Shown piece after piece: positions 7,425 to 16,283 of a stretch of 18,547 bases of DNA; the first letter of the stretch is position 1, and each line of letters begins with the position of its first letter. Source of the stretch: an uncultured Clostridia bacterium (GTDB lineage Bacteria; Bacillota; Clostridia; Oscillospirales; Acutalibacteraceae); contig CANQLQ010000009.1 in NCBI GenBank assembly GCA_947624755.1, positions 1-18,547 on the forward strand, in the 5' to 3' direction. Both the position numbers and the translations under genes were made by a program. The notes beneath the pieces are model-generated. The model saw only the letters and a program-made list of their open reading frames with translations, made no database searches and was not told the DNA's origin.

Positions 7425-9617
7425 ATGGTTGAGCAATTCAATGACGGTTTTGACAAACTGCTTGAATCGTTAAATAACAGCGGCTTCAGCCGGACCGATA
7501 TCGACCGCATTGTCAAAGCATATAATCTTGCCAACAGTGCGCATAAAAATCAAAAAAGGCGCTCGGGCGAACCGTATATAATTCACCCGGTCGCTGTGGC
7601 TCAAATACTTGCCGATATGAATATGGACGCCGACTCGATTTGTGCGGCTCTTTTGCACGATGTTGTCGAAGATACGGAATATACCTCGCAGCAGATAAGA
7701 GAGATGTTCGGAGAAGTTATTGAGCAGCTTGTAGACGGCGTAACAAAGCTCGGACAAATTTCTGTTAACGAAAGCGCGGAAGAAAGACAAAACGAAAACG
7801 TAAGAAAAATGTTCCTTGCAATGTCAAAGGATATCCGCGTTATCATTATCAAACTTGCCGACCGTATTCATAATATGAGAACACTTCGCTTTATGCCCGA
7901 AGAAAAACGGCGCTATAAAGCAAGAGAAACGCTCGAAATTTATGCGCCAATAGCTCACCGCCTCGGTATACGTTCTTTTAAGGAAGAGCTTGAAGACCTT
8001 GCGATAAGTTATCTTGACCCTGTTGCATACAAGGAAATTGAAAACACTCTTGAAACTCAGGTAGAATCCCGTCACGAATTTCTTGAATCAATAAAAAACC
8101 AAATCCGCGAAAGAGTTATAAAAGAAGTTCCCAACGCTCATATTTCCGGAAGAATAAAGTCCGTTCACGGAATTTATCGCAAAACCTATATGCAGCAAAG
8201 AACCATAGACGAAATTTATGATATTTATGCTGTTCGTATAATTGTCGACTCAATTTATGAATGTTATTTTTGCCTTGGCATTATTCACGATATGTATAAC
8301 CTTATTCCCGGTAGATTCAAAGATTATATTTCAACCCCGAAGCCTAATATGTATCAGTCGCTTCATACCACGGTTATCGGAAAAGACGGTATTCCGTTTG
8401 AAGTTCAGATAAGAACATGGGAAATGCATCAGACTGCCGAATACGGTATCGCAGCTCATTGGAAATATAAGCTTGGAATTTCCGGTAAGGTTAAATTTGA
8501 AGAGCGTCTTGCCTGGGTAAGACAGCTTCTTGAAAACCAAAAGGAAAGCGATGATATTGAAGAAATCGTCAACACCATAAAAAACGATTTTGCTTCCGAA
8601 GAGGTTTTTGCTTTTACTCCTAAAGGTGACGTAATAAGCCTTCCTGTCGGCTCAACGATAATTGACTTTGCATATGCAATTCATTCCGCAGTCGGTTCAA
8701 AAATGATCGGGGCGAAGGTTGACGGAAGAATAACTACGCTCGACCATCAAATAAATAACGGCGAAATTATTGAAATTCTCACATCGTCCAATCCGAAAGG
8801 ACCCAGCAGAGACTGGCTCAAAATTGCAAAGACAAGTTCAGCAAGAAGCAAAATAAAAAGCTGGTTCAAAAAAGAAAAAAGAGAAGAAAACATCATTGAG
8901 GGCAAAAATATTGTCGAACACGAATTTAAAAAGAACAACATAGTTCTAAACGAAAAACAGCTCAATGAATTTCTTTTGAAAATAGCGGAAAGACAGAAGC
9001 TCTCATCGGTTGACGACCTTTATGCCGCAATCGGCTACGGCGGTATTCTTTTTACCAATCTTCTTCCGAGAATTAAAGAAGCCTATGCTCAGCTTGTAAA
9101 GGAAAATCAACCAAAAGAGCCGGCAATACCTATTGCTCCCGAAAAGAAATATACAAGAAGTCCCGAAGGTATTGTAGTTGAAGGAATAGACAACTGTCTT
9201 ATAAAATTCTCAAAATGCTGCAATCCGCTTCCGGGCGATGATATTATCGGCTTTATAACAAGAGGTCACGGTGTTTCAATTCACACTAAAAATTGTCCGA
9301 ATGTTCCGAAAAATATTAAACAGTGCGCTGAGCCCGAACGCTGGATAAATGCCTGGTGGGAAAAGAAAGTCGAAAGCACATACCGTGTTTCCCTCGGTAT
9401 TACTTGTCTTGACCGTGTCGGAATGCTTGCCGATGTTACGGGAATGATAGCAAATCTTCACGTGATGATTCATTCTATTTTTACAAAAGAAAGCAAAGAC
9501 GGAAGGTTCATAATTTTCATTACCGTTACCGTCAACAGCGTTGAGCATCTTCAAAGCGTTACAGAAAAAATCAAAAAAGTAAAAGGCGTTCTTTCAGTCG
9601 AAAGAACAACAATATAA
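7425..9617 (+). CDS. rel: Bifunctional (p)ppGpp synthetase/hydrolase, Rel/SpoT family
   Basis: The stringent-response enzyme, 730 residues, near the usual length for long RelA/SpoT homologues. The HD hydrolase domain has H54, the H78-D79 pair (LLHDVVEDT) and KLADRIHNM (143-151), so hydrolase activity should be intact. The synthetase domain has RFKD (297-300), the RxKD form typical of bifunctional Rel rather than the ExDD of hydrolase-dead RelA, and NMYQSLHTT (308-316). A TGS domain lies at about 391-452, a Cys-containing zinc-finger/RIS region carries KCCNPLPGDD, and an ACT domain ends the protein (about 655-730). AAGGAAG (7415-7421) precedes the ATG closely. It lies between recJ and dtd, the common Firmicutes order. 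The stop TAA is also the first three bases of a short palindromic repeat. Confidence 0.96.
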   Translation: MVEQFNDGFDKLLESLNNSGFSRTDIDRIVKAYNLANSAHKNQKRRSGEPYIIHPVAVAQILADMNMDADSICAALLHDVVEDTEYTSQQIREMFGEVIEQLVDGVTKLGQISVNESAEERQNENVRKMFLAMSKDIRVIIIKLADRIHNMRTLRFMPEEKRRYKARETLEIYAPIAHRLGIRSFKEELEDLAISYLDPVAYKEIENTLETQVESRHEFLESIKNQIRERVIKEVPNAHISGRIKSVHGIYRKTYMQQRTIDEIYDIYAVRIIVDSIYECYFCLGIIHDMYNLIPGRFKDYISTPKPNMYQSLHTTVIGKDGIPFEVQIRTWEMHQTAEYGIAAHWKYKLGISGKVKFEERLAWVRQLLENQKESDDIEEIVNTIKNDFASEEVFAFTPKGDVISLPVGSTIIDFAYAIHSAVGSKMIGAKVDGRITTLDHQINNGEIIEILTSSNPKGPSRDWLKIAKTSSARSKIKSWFKKEKREENIIEGKNIVEHEFKKNNIVLNEKQLNEFLLKIAERQKLSSVDDLYAAIGYGGILFTNLLPRIKEAYAQLVKENQPKEPAIPIAPEKKYTRSPEGIVVEGIDNCLIKFSKCCNPLPGDDIIGFITRGHGVSIHTKNCPNVPKNIKQCAEPERWINAWWEKKVESTYRVSLGITCLDRVGMLADVTGMIANLHVMIHSIFTKESKDGRFIIFITVTVNSVEHLQSVTEKIKKVKGVLSVERTTI

Positions 9618-9664
9618 GGAAGCTATGATTAAATCTGATGTTCAGATTAATCAGTGATTTCTTA
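9615..9664. repeat. Collapsed palindromic element between rel and dtd
   Basis: Two copies of the terminal repeat sit back to back: arm 9615-9638 (TAAGGAAGCTATGATT...), a two-base centre, and arm 9641-9664 ending GATTTCTTA. The arms pair imperfectly over 24 bases. The first three bases are the rel stop codon. As RNA this would form a long hairpin within the operon transcript; no T-tract follows, so it is not a classical terminator, but it could affect mRNA stability or downstream expression. Confidence 0.75.
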
Positions 9665-9696
9665 AAATAAAAATAAGGTTAAAACAGGGATCGTAT

Positions 9697-10155
9697 ATGA
9701 AAGCAGTTATACAAAGAGTTTCAAGAGCTAAGGTTACCGTTGGCGAAAGGGTAACGGGAGAAATTTCAAAGGGTTTTCTTGTTCTTCTCGGCGTAATGGA
9801 CGGTGATACCGAAGAGCAAATGAAACTTCTTGCAAAAAAGGTTAGTGAAATTCGTATTTTCAACGATGAAAACGACAAAATGAATCTTTCGCTATCCCAA
9901 GTTTCCGGCAGTGTTCTTGTCGTTTCGCAGTTCACTCTTTGCGCCGATGTATCGCACGGAAGAAGACCTTCCTTTACACCTTCGGCTGCGCCCAATGCTG
10001 CAAAAGATCTTTATGAGAAGTTTTGCAAGGAGATCAAAAACTTAGGAATTTCCGACGTACAGACGGGAGAATTTGGCGCAGATATGAAGGTTGAACTTCT
10101 AAATGACGGACCTGTAACTATAATAATGAATACCGACGAATGGATGAAGAAGTAG
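9697..10155 (+). CDS. dtd: D-aminoacyl-tRNA deacylase
   Basis: A 152-residue enzyme that removes D-amino acids (classically D-Tyr) and mischarged glycine from tRNA, a chiral proofreading step in the cytoplasm. The whole sequence is typical: MKAVIQRVSRAKVTV at the N-terminus, the SQFTL motif at residues 77-81 and the Gly-cisPro motif within NDGPVT (G138-P139), both of which form the active-site pocket. Length matches the family. The ribosome site is AGGGA (9686-9690). It follows rel after a hairpin repeat and precedes the MBL gene by 9 bases, as in many Firmicutes. Confidence 0.97.
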   Translation: MKAVIQRVSRAKVTVGERVTGEISKGFLVLLGVMDGDTEEQMKLLAKKVSEIRIFNDENDKMNLSLSQVSGSVLVVSQFTLCADVSHGRRPSFTPSAAPNAAKDLYEKFCKEIKNLGISDVQTGEFGADMKVELLNDGPVTIIMNTDEWMKK

Positions 10156-10164
10156 GTAATTTTT

Positions 10165-10791
10165 ATGGCACTTATTTTAAAAAGTATAAAGCTTAGCTGT
10201 ATGCAAACCAACTGTTATCTTGTCTTTGACAGTGAAAAAAAGAATGCTTTAGTGGTTGATCCCGGCGAATACAATCAGGCGCTTGAAAATATGCTTAAAG
10301 AAAACAAAATCGAAAAGCTTGACTATATCCTTCTGACCCACGGACATTTTGATCACATATTGGGAACAAAAAAGCTATCGGATAACTTTGGCGGAAAAAT
10401 TGTAATTCATAAAGATGATGAAATATGCCTAAGAGATAAAACCTATTCTCTTTCTTCGCCGTATGCATCGGGAGAAGCCGTTTGCAAGGCTGATATTCTT
10501 GTCGCTGACGGCGATAAACTGCCATTTGCTTCAAGGGATATAACCGTCATTCATACTCCGGGACACACTAAAGGCGGGGTGTGTTATCTTCTTGAAAATA
10601 TGCTCTTTTCCGGCGATACACTTTTCAAGGGTACTGTAGGAAGGTCCGATTTTCCCGGCGGAGATTACAAAACTCTTTTGTCCTCGGCCGCAAAGCTCAC
10701 AAGGCTTGAGGGCAATTATAATGTTTATCCCGGTCACGAAGATTTCACGACACTTGAAGAAGAACGATGGAGCAATCCTTACTGTCAGTAA
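10165..10791 (+). CDS. Metallo-beta-lactamase-fold hydrolase (glyoxalase II-like)
   Basis: A 208-residue MBL-fold protein with full metal ligands: H59-x-H61-x-D63-H64 (THGHFDH), H134 (HTPGHTKG), D151 (FSGDTLF) and H191 (YPGHED). Members of this short group are often annotated as hydroxyacylglutathione hydrolase or YqgX-like thioesterases; clostridia generally lack glutathione, so another thioester or small-molecule ester is a better guess. The substrate cannot be read from sequence. It is 9 bases after dtd, with AGGTAA as ribosome site, and its last 25 bases overlap a possible early start of hemZ. Confidence 0.85.
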   Translation: MALILKSIKLSCMQTNCYLVFDSEKKNALVVDPGEYNQALENMLKENKIEKLDYILLTHGHFDHILGTKKLSDNFGGKIVIHKDDEICLRDKTYSLSSPYASGEAVCKADILVADGDKLPFASRDITVIHTPGHTKGGVCYLLENMLFSGDTLFKGTVGRSDFPGGDYKTLLSSAAKLTRLEGNYNVYPGHEDFTTLEEERWSNPYCQ

Positions 10792-10805
10792 AATGGACTA
10801 ATAAT

Positions 10806-12296
10806 ATGAATCATGTAATAAAAAACCACAAATTTCAATATGAAACCAATAACCTCATAAGGGTTTTCTTTCCCGATGAAAAAATTACTGCAACCGATGA
10901 AAGAAATGATGACGAGCGTTATATTATAACTGAGCTTCTTGAAGAAGAAAACGGTGCAAAGGCTAAAATTGTTTTGTGTATTTCAAAAGGCAAAACAGAA
11001 AAAGAAGATTTCTTTGCGCTCAAAGAAAAAAGAGAAGATGACACAAACGACAGCTTTTTTGAAAGAAAGCTTGCGGTAATGCTTTTTGAAATGCTTTGCG
11101 CGGAAACGTCCTATACCCCTGTTTGGGGGATCCTCACCGGCGTAAGACCGGCTAAGCTTATGACCAATCTTTCAAAAAATCTCGGTGATGAAAAGGCGAT
11201 GCTTTATTTTACCGAGGAGCTGAAAGTAAGCGGTGAAAAAGCCCGGCTTGCCCAAATGGTTGCAAAAAAAGAAAATGAGATCATAAAAAAGCAGAAAACC
11301 AATTCTTTTTCTCTTTATGTTTCAATTCCTTTCTGCCCGACAAGGTGCAGCTATTGTTCGTTTGTTTCCCATTCAAACGAACAGGCAAAAAAGCTTATGC
11401 CGAAATATACCGAGCTTCTTTGCATAGAAATTGAATATATCGGAAAAATTGCAAAAGAACTCGGCCTGTGTCTTGAAAGCGTTTATATCGGCGGCGGTAC
11501 GCCAACGGCGCTTGACGCACAAAGTCTTAAAAAAGTAACCGATAAAATTTCAGAAAATTTTGACCTTAATGAAAATGTTGAATATACAATAGAATCGGGA
11601 AGACCCGACAGCATAACCGAAGAAAAACTTCGCGTTATAATGAACAGTAAAGCGCAAAGAATAAGCATAAATCCCCAAACCTTCAATGACAGCGTACTTG
11701 AAGAAATAGGAAGAAAGCATACATCGGCGCAAACTGTTGAAGCTATGCTGCTTGCAAGAAAAGTCGGTTTTAAAAATATAAATATGGATATTATTGCCGG
11801 ACTTCCGACAGATACAACAGACAGCTTTGAAAACACACTTACAAAAGCGCTTTCTTTTGAACCGGAAAACGTAACCGTTCATACTCTTGCTCTAAAACGA
11901 GCCTCGACCCTTGTTACCGAGGCCAAACGCAGGGGTGATGCCGAATTGACGGCGGATATGCTTAATATTGCTTTTGAAAAGCTTTCTCAAAGCGGATATA
12001 AGCCTTATTATATGTACCGTCAGAGCAAATGTCTCGGAAATCTTGAAAATGTCGGCTGGGCAAAGGAGGGCTATGAGTGCAGATATAATATCTATATGAT
12101 GGAAGAAACCCACAGTGTGTTTGCCGTCGGCGCCGGCGCGGTTACAAAGCTATGTAATCCTTATACACATCAAATCGAACGAATTTTTAATTATAAATAC
12201 CCGTATGAATATATAGACAGCTTTTCTGAAATTCTTAAACGCAAGGACGCAATAAAAGATTTTTACTATTCAATTGATAAAAAACCGGAAACCTAA
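10806..12296 (+). CDS. hemZ: HemZ-type radical SAM protein, coproporphyrinogen dehydrogenase-like
   Basis: A radical S-adenosylmethionine enzyme of the HemN/HemZ family. From the chosen ATG it has 496 residues, close to B. subtilis HemZ (about 500). Motifs in this numbering: WGILTGVRPAK (107-117), the 4Fe-4S site C177-x3-C181-x2-C184 (FCPTRCSYCSF), a GGGTPTA motif shortly after, then ESGRPDSIT, ISINPQTF and NLENVGW, all characteristic of HemZ. The family is annotated as oxygen-independent coproporphyrinogen III oxidase, though direct evidence for that role in HemZ is limited. An in-frame ATG at 10767 would add 13 residues and overlap the MBL gene by 25 bases. I prefer 10806 because the N-terminus then resembles known HemZ, but its ribosome site is weak (GGA). 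It is the last gene of the recJ operon. Confidence 0.88.
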   Translation: MNHVIKNHKFQYETNNLIRVFFPDEKITATDERNDDERYIITELLEEENGAKAKIVLCISKGKTEKEDFFALKEKREDDTNDSFFERKLAVMLFEMLCAETSYTPVWGILTGVRPAKLMTNLSKNLGDEKAMLYFTEELKVSGEKARLAQMVAKKENEIIKKQKTNSFSLYVSIPFCPTRCSYCSFVSHSNEQAKKLMPKYTELLCIEIEYIGKIAKELGLCLESVYIGGGTPTALDAQSLKKVTDKISENFDLNENVEYTIESGRPDSITEEKLRVIMNSKAQRISINPQTFNDSVLEEIGRKHTSAQTVEAMLLARKVGFKNINMDIIAGLPTDTTDSFENTLTKALSFEPENVTVHTLALKRASTLVTEAKRRGDAELTADMLNIAFEKLSQSGYKPYYMYRQSKCLGNLENVGWAKEGYECRYNIYMMEETHSVFAVGAGAVTKLCNPYTHQIERIFNYKYPYEYIDSFSEILKRKDAIKDFYYSIDKKPET

Positions 12297-12398
12297 GTAT
12301 CTACCTGATTATCTTAATTATATAGTTTTTAAAAACTTTATTCCTTGCGATGCGAATACTATGTGCCGCAAGAAGATATTATTTAAGGAGCATTTGCG

Positions 12399-13307
12399 GT
12401 GTTTACAGTTGAAATGATCAATACCAGACTTAAAGATGATGCTTTAGGTTTTGTTGAAGAATGTGAAGAATCGTACCACAGCCAGCTTAGGCTGCTGACT
12501 GAAAAAATCTGCAATAAAAAGGGCAGACAGCTAATTATGCTTGCAGGGCCGAGTTCTTCGGGCAAAACCACAACGGCGTCCATTATAAAGGATATTTCAC
12601 AAAGACATTCTCGCGGCGCTTTTGTTGTATCCCTTGACGATTTTTATAAAAACGACGAAGAAACGATTTATTTTGAAGACGGCACACCGGATTATGAAAC
12701 AATAGATGCGCTCGATACAGAACTTATTTCAGAATGTCTTTTGTCTCTTGAAAAAAGCGGAGAATGTTATCTTCCGAAGTTTGACTTTATAAAATCAAAA
12801 AGAAATGAAGAATTTACTTTACTGAAAGCCGAAAAGGACGACATTATTATTGTAGAAGGTCTGCACGCTATTAATCCGCTCATAACGTCTAAACTTGATA
12901 TATCCTCGCTTACGAAGGTTTATGTCAGCGTTTCGTCAAGGATATTGAAAGATGAAAAAACCTTTCTTTCAAAAAGAGAGCTTCGCTTTATAAGGCGGCT
13001 TATAAGAGACTTTCACCACCGTAATTCTTCGGTTGATAATACTTTTTACCTTTGGAAAGCGGTAAGAATGGGGGAGGACAGATATCTTTTTCCGTTCAGC
13101 CGCCTTGCCGACGTAAGAATTGACTCGATTCACCCCTTTGAACCCTGTCTTTTTAAAGATGAGGCAATAAGACTTCTTGACCTGACGGGGTCTCATAGTG
13201 TATACTTTAAAACTGCAAAAGATCTTATTGACCGACTCGAATGTTTTGAAAGCTTAGATAAATCATATCTTCCCGAAAACTCACTTCTTAACGAATTTCT
13301 TGAATAA
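12399..13307 (+). CDS. Uridine kinase / phosphoribulokinase-family nucleoside kinase
   Basis: A 302-residue P-loop kinase that probably phosphorylates uridine/cytidine or a related nucleoside for pyrimidine salvage. Walker A is GPSSSGKTT (50-58); VSLDDFYKN (77-85) is the characteristic motif after the first strand, with D80/D81 likely catalytic, followed by EDGTPDYETIDALD and the VEGLHAINP strand. Many clostridial members of this group are about 550 residues with an N-terminal TGS/threonyl-tRNA-synthetase-like part; this one has only about 45 residues before the P-loop. The start is GTG (12399), supported by a strong AAGGAG site at 12385-12390. A 102-base gap separates it from hemZ. It runs directly into the flippase gene, so the two are probably co-transcribed. 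Confidence 0.85.
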   Translation: MFTVEMINTRLKDDALGFVEECEESYHSQLRLLTEKICNKKGRQLIMLAGPSSSGKTTTASIIKDISQRHSRGAFVVSLDDFYKNDEETIYFEDGTPDYETIDALDTELISECLLSLEKSGECYLPKFDFIKSKRNEEFTLLKAEKDDIIIVEGLHAINPLITSKLDISSLTKVYVSVSSRILKDEKTFLSKRELRFIRRLIRDFHHRNSSVDNTFYLWKAVRMGEDRYLFPFSRLADVRIDSIHPFEPCLFKDEAIRLLDLTGSHSVYFKTAKDLIDRLECFESLDKSYLPENSLLNEFLE

Positions 13308-13323
13308 TAAAGGAGATGTTATT

Positions 13324-15087
13324 TTGGCTGAAAGAAAAAAACAAAATCTTCTCACCGGCGCAGGCGTTCTTGCTATTGCGACTGTTTTTGTAAAGATTAT
13401 TGGCGCACTTTACAAAATTCCGCTTACCAACCTTATAACCGTTGAAGGCTACGCCTATTTTACCGGTGCGTATGCAATATACAATCCTCTTTATGCAATG
13501 TCAATGGCGGGTCTGCCGGTTGCTGTTTCAAAGCTTGTTTCCCAAAATGTTGAGCTTGGAAAGATAAGAGACGCTCAGCGTATCTTTTCCGTTGCAAGAA
13601 AGCTTTTCCTTATGGTCGGACTTTTCGGAACGGTTATCCTTGCCGCCATTGCAGTTCCATGTTCAAGGCTTGTCGGTTCACCTCAAAATTACATAAGTAT
13701 GCTTGTAATTGCACCTTGCATTCTTTTTTGCTGTTCGATGTCATCATTTCGCGGTTATTATGAGGGCTTGAACAATATGACCCCGACAGGCATTTCACAG
13801 GTTATAGAAGCCGGTGTAAAGCTTTTGTTCGGTCTTGCCGCAACTTATTATATGTTCAACCGCTGGTTAGGTCAGTACAGAGCAAATGCTGTTGACGGCG
13901 CTGCAAAGGTATTCGGCGTTGAGGTCAAAAACGAAGCTGAAGCGCTGAGCGTAATGTATCCGTATGTGTCGGCCGTAGCGATTGCGGGTGTAACTCTCGG
14001 TTCATTACTCGGTCTTGTTTACCTTTTCATAAGGTACAAGAGAAAAGGCTTCGGCTTTACAAGAGAGGAACTTGTCAACTCTCCGCCTGCGCAGTCGGAT
14101 AAAATAATCCGTAAGGATATTATACGCATTGCCGCTCCTGTTGCTTTAAGCTCGTTTATTCTAAACATAAGCAATATAATAGACGACATAACTATCAGAA
14201 CAAGACTTGCCCATGCCTTTAAAGTCGGCGGCGACATTATAAAAGGTATGTATGCTTCTTCTTTTGAGGCGGCTCAGACTCTTGACTCCGGTATTGCAAA
14301 TTACCTTTACGGAACTCACGGTTCAATCATAAACATAAAAAATCTTATTCCGACAATTACTCTTACCCTCGGAATAAGCGCAATTCCCGTTCTTTCAAAG
14401 GCTTGGGCTACAAATAACTCAAAAGACGTAAAGTCAACCGTTGAGTCTGTTCTTCGAGTTGCAATGATGATAGCTCTTCCTGCCGGTTTCGGTATAGCGG
14501 CTCTTTCCGAACCGATACTAAAGCTTATGTATCCGCGTCAAAGCGATATGGTTCCCGTTGCCGCTCCGATGCTTGTGGTTTATGGACTTTTCCTTTTCCT
14601 TTTCTGTATTGCTTCTCCTGTTACTAATATGCTCCAGGCAATCGGAAGAACGGATATTCCGCTTAAAACCGTTGCAATCGGCTCGGTTGTGAAAATAGTT
14701 CTCAATTTTATTCTTATAGGTAACCCGAAAATCAATATTCACGGCGCTCCAATAAGTACGACCTGCTGTTATATTATTATGGTTGGTATCAATATAATTT
14801 CGCTTGCAAAGATAACCAACACAAAGATAAACTATGTTTCGGTTTTTCTTCGTCCGTTTATTGCGGCGGCTGTCTGCGGCGCAACGGCATTTGGCGCCTA
14901 TTATATAACAAACGGAAAACTTGGTCTTGGAAACACAATATCAACCCTTATTTCTATTATTGTCGGAGCAGGATTTTATGCTGTTATTCTTCTTTTAATC
15001 AAGGGAATTGCAAAAGATGACCTTGAAATGATACCAAAAGGAGAAAAAATTGCAAAAATCCTTGAAAAATTTAAGCTATTAGGTTAA
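13324..15087 (+). CDS. SpoVB/YabM-like polysaccharide or lipid-linked precursor flippase (MOP superfamily)
   Basis: A 587-residue integral membrane protein of the MATE/MviN-like exporter superfamily, with many hydrophobic helices across its length (I judge 12-14). The N-terminus LLTGAGVLAIATVFVKIIGA and the GLPVAVSKLVS stretch are typical of the SpoVB/YabM branch, which moves undecaprenyl-linked wall or spore-cortex precursors across the membrane. Its place directly upstream of mazG-hup-rqcP-yabPQ-divIC matches yabM in B. subtilis. I choose the TTG at 13324, which sits 8 bases after a strong AAGGAG (13310-13315); a TTG at 13300 in frame would put that site inside the gene and overlap the kinase stop by 8 bases. 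Substrate is unproven. Confidence 0.87.
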   Translation: MAERKKQNLLTGAGVLAIATVFVKIIGALYKIPLTNLITVEGYAYFTGAYAIYNPLYAMSMAGLPVAVSKLVSQNVELGKIRDAQRIFSVARKLFLMVGLFGTVILAAIAVPCSRLVGSPQNYISMLVIAPCILFCCSMSSFRGYYEGLNNMTPTGISQVIEAGVKLLFGLAATYYMFNRWLGQYRANAVDGAAKVFGVEVKNEAEALSVMYPYVSAVAIAGVTLGSLLGLVYLFIRYKRKGFGFTREELVNSPPAQSDKIIRKDIIRIAAPVALSSFILNISNIIDDITIRTRLAHAFKVGGDIIKGMYASSFEAAQTLDSGIANYLYGTHGSIINIKNLIPTITLTLGISAIPVLSKAWATNNSKDVKSTVESVLRVAMMIALPAGFGIAALSEPILKLMYPRQSDMVPVAAPMLVVYGLFLFLFCIASPVTNMLQAIGRTDIPLKTVAIGSVVKIVLNFILIGNPKINIHGAPISTTCCYIIMVGINIISLAKITNTKINYVSVFLRPFIAAAVCGATAFGAYYITNGKLGLGNTISTLISIIVGAGFYAVILLLIKGIAKDDLEMIPKGEKIAKILEKFKLLG

Positions 15088-15110
15088 AATGTTGAAAATG
15101 GGGTATACAA

Positions 15111-15920
15111 ATGGTAGATTACACTTTCAAAGATAAATACGGCTTTGAGGATCTTGTTGAAATAATGGCAATTTTGCGTTCTCCGGGAGGCTGTCCGTGG
15201 GATGCCGAGCAGACGCATGAAAGCATAAAAAAGGATTTCATTGAAGAAACGTATGAAGCCATAGAAGGTATCAACAAGAAAGACAAAGACCTCCTTTGTG
15301 AAGAACTTGGCGACGTTCTTTTGCAGGTTGTTTTTCACGCGCAGATCAGCTCTGAAAGCGGTGAGTTTGACATTTCTGATGTAACAGACGGAATTTGCAA
15401 AAAGCTCATTGAAAGACATCCTCACGTTTTTGCAAATATTGAAGTAAATTCAACTGACGATGTTCTTACAAACTGGGATACAATAAAACGCAAAAGCAAG
15501 GGACAGAAAACTCAGGGCAGTTCAATGCAGAAAATCCCGCGAGAGCTTCCGGCGCTTATGCGTGCGCAAAAAATTCAGAGCAAGGCTAAGAAAGCCGGCT
15601 TTGACTGGGAAAGCATAGAAGGCGCTTATGATTCGCTTGAAAGCGAGATAAAAGAGTTAAAATGCGCCGCTGAAAACGAAAGCAAAGAAAGAATAAAAGA
15701 TGAATTGGGCGACGTGCTTTTTTCTGTTGTTAATGTTGCAAGGTTTCTTGCCGTTGACGCCGAAGAAGCGCTTACCGGTTCAAGCGATAAATTTATGAAC
15801 AGATATCTCAAGGTCGAAACAATGGCGGCTGAAAGAGGTATAAACATGAAAGAGTCTTCAATAGAAGAGCTGGACAAGCTTTGGGTTGAAGCAAAAAATT
15901 CTGAATCCAACAAGGACTGA
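15111..15920 (+). CDS. mazG: MazG-family nucleoside triphosphate pyrophosphohydrolase
   Basis: A 269-residue cytoplasmic house-cleaning enzyme that hydrolyses (d)NTPs, including damaged ones, to the monophosphate and pyrophosphate. The first MazG domain has GGCPWDAEQTHESI (26-39), EETYEAIE (45-52) and EELGDVLLQVVFHA (64-77), supplying the acidic metal ligands E45, E46, E49, E65 and D68. The second domain shows KDELGDVLFSVVNVARFL from residue 196. In B. subtilis the counterpart YabN is fused to an N-terminal tetrapyrrole-methylase domain; that domain is missing here, so this is the E. coli-like stand-alone form. The gene starts 23 bases after the flippase, with GGGG as ribosome site. Confidence 0.95.
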   Translation: MVDYTFKDKYGFEDLVEIMAILRSPGGCPWDAEQTHESIKKDFIEETYEAIEGINKKDKDLLCEELGDVLLQVVFHAQISSESGEFDISDVTDGICKKLIERHPHVFANIEVNSTDDVLTNWDTIKRKSKGQKTQGSSMQKIPRELPALMRAQKIQSKAKKAGFDWESIEGAYDSLESEIKELKCAAENESKERIKDELGDVLFSVVNVARFLAVDAEEALTGSSDKFMNRYLKVETMAAERGINMKESSIEELDKLWVEAKNSESNKD

Positions 15921-15962
15921 TATAAGTCTTGTGGAAAATATATATTTTGGAGGAAAAAAGAA

Positions 15963-16235
15963 ATGAATAAGACCGAATTGGTTGCTGCTGTTGCAGAAAA
16001 GGCCGAAATTTCAAAGAAAGATGCAGAAAAGGCTGTTTCAGCAGTATTTGAAGCAATTGAAGGCGCTCTTATTGCAGGCGATAAGGTTCAGCTTGTCGGC
16101 TTTGGCACATTTGATGTTAAAGAAAGATCTGCAAGAGAAGGTCGTAACCCGAGCACCGGTGAAACAATTTCAATCGCTGCTTCTAAGGTTCCTTCTTTCA
16201 AAGCAGGTGCTGCACTCAAGAAGGCAGTTAACTGA
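15963..16235 (+). CDS. hup: HU-family histone-like DNA-binding protein
   Basis: A 90-residue nucleoid protein, the exact length of HU, which binds and bends DNA as a dimer. It shows MNKTELVAAVAEKAEISKKDAE at the N-terminus, GFGTF at 46-50 and a basic arm including R61-N62-P63, the proline that intercalates into DNA, ending ...FKAGAALKKAVN. Codon choice looks more biased toward preferred codons than the neighbours, fitting high expression. The ribosome site GGAGG (15949-15953) is close to ideal. It lies between mazG and rqcP, where B. subtilis has no hup gene, and is followed by its own terminator. Confidence 0.97.
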   Translation: MNKTELVAAVAEKAEISKKDAEKAVSAVFEAIEGALIAGDKVQLVGFGTFDVKERSAREGRNPSTGETISIAASKVPSFKAGAALKKAVN

Positions 16236-16240
16236 TTATT

Positions 16241-16274
16241 AGGGAAGCGCTGATTTAATCAGAGGTTCCTTAAG
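16241..16274. repeat. Minimal back-to-back copy of the terminal repeat after hup
   Basis: An AGGGAAGCGCTGATT arm (16241-16255), one centre base, and the arm AATCAGAGGTTCCTT (16257-16271) form an imperfect palindrome that is simply the two element ends joined, with TAA continuing to 16274. It begins 6 bases after the hup stop and lies just before the terminator. Confidence 0.75.
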
Positions 16275-16283
16275 TTAACGAAA

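Noticed and set aside
12324..12337. Perfect palindrome AGTTTTTAAAAACT between hemZ and the kinase gene
   Set aside because: It has no loop and no following T-tract, and such AT palindromes arise by chance in AT-rich spacers; not convincing as terminator or operator.
13300..13323. TTG at 13300 as flippase start
   Set aside because: It has no ribosome site and would overlap the kinase gene; the TTG at 13324 follows a strong AAGGAG.
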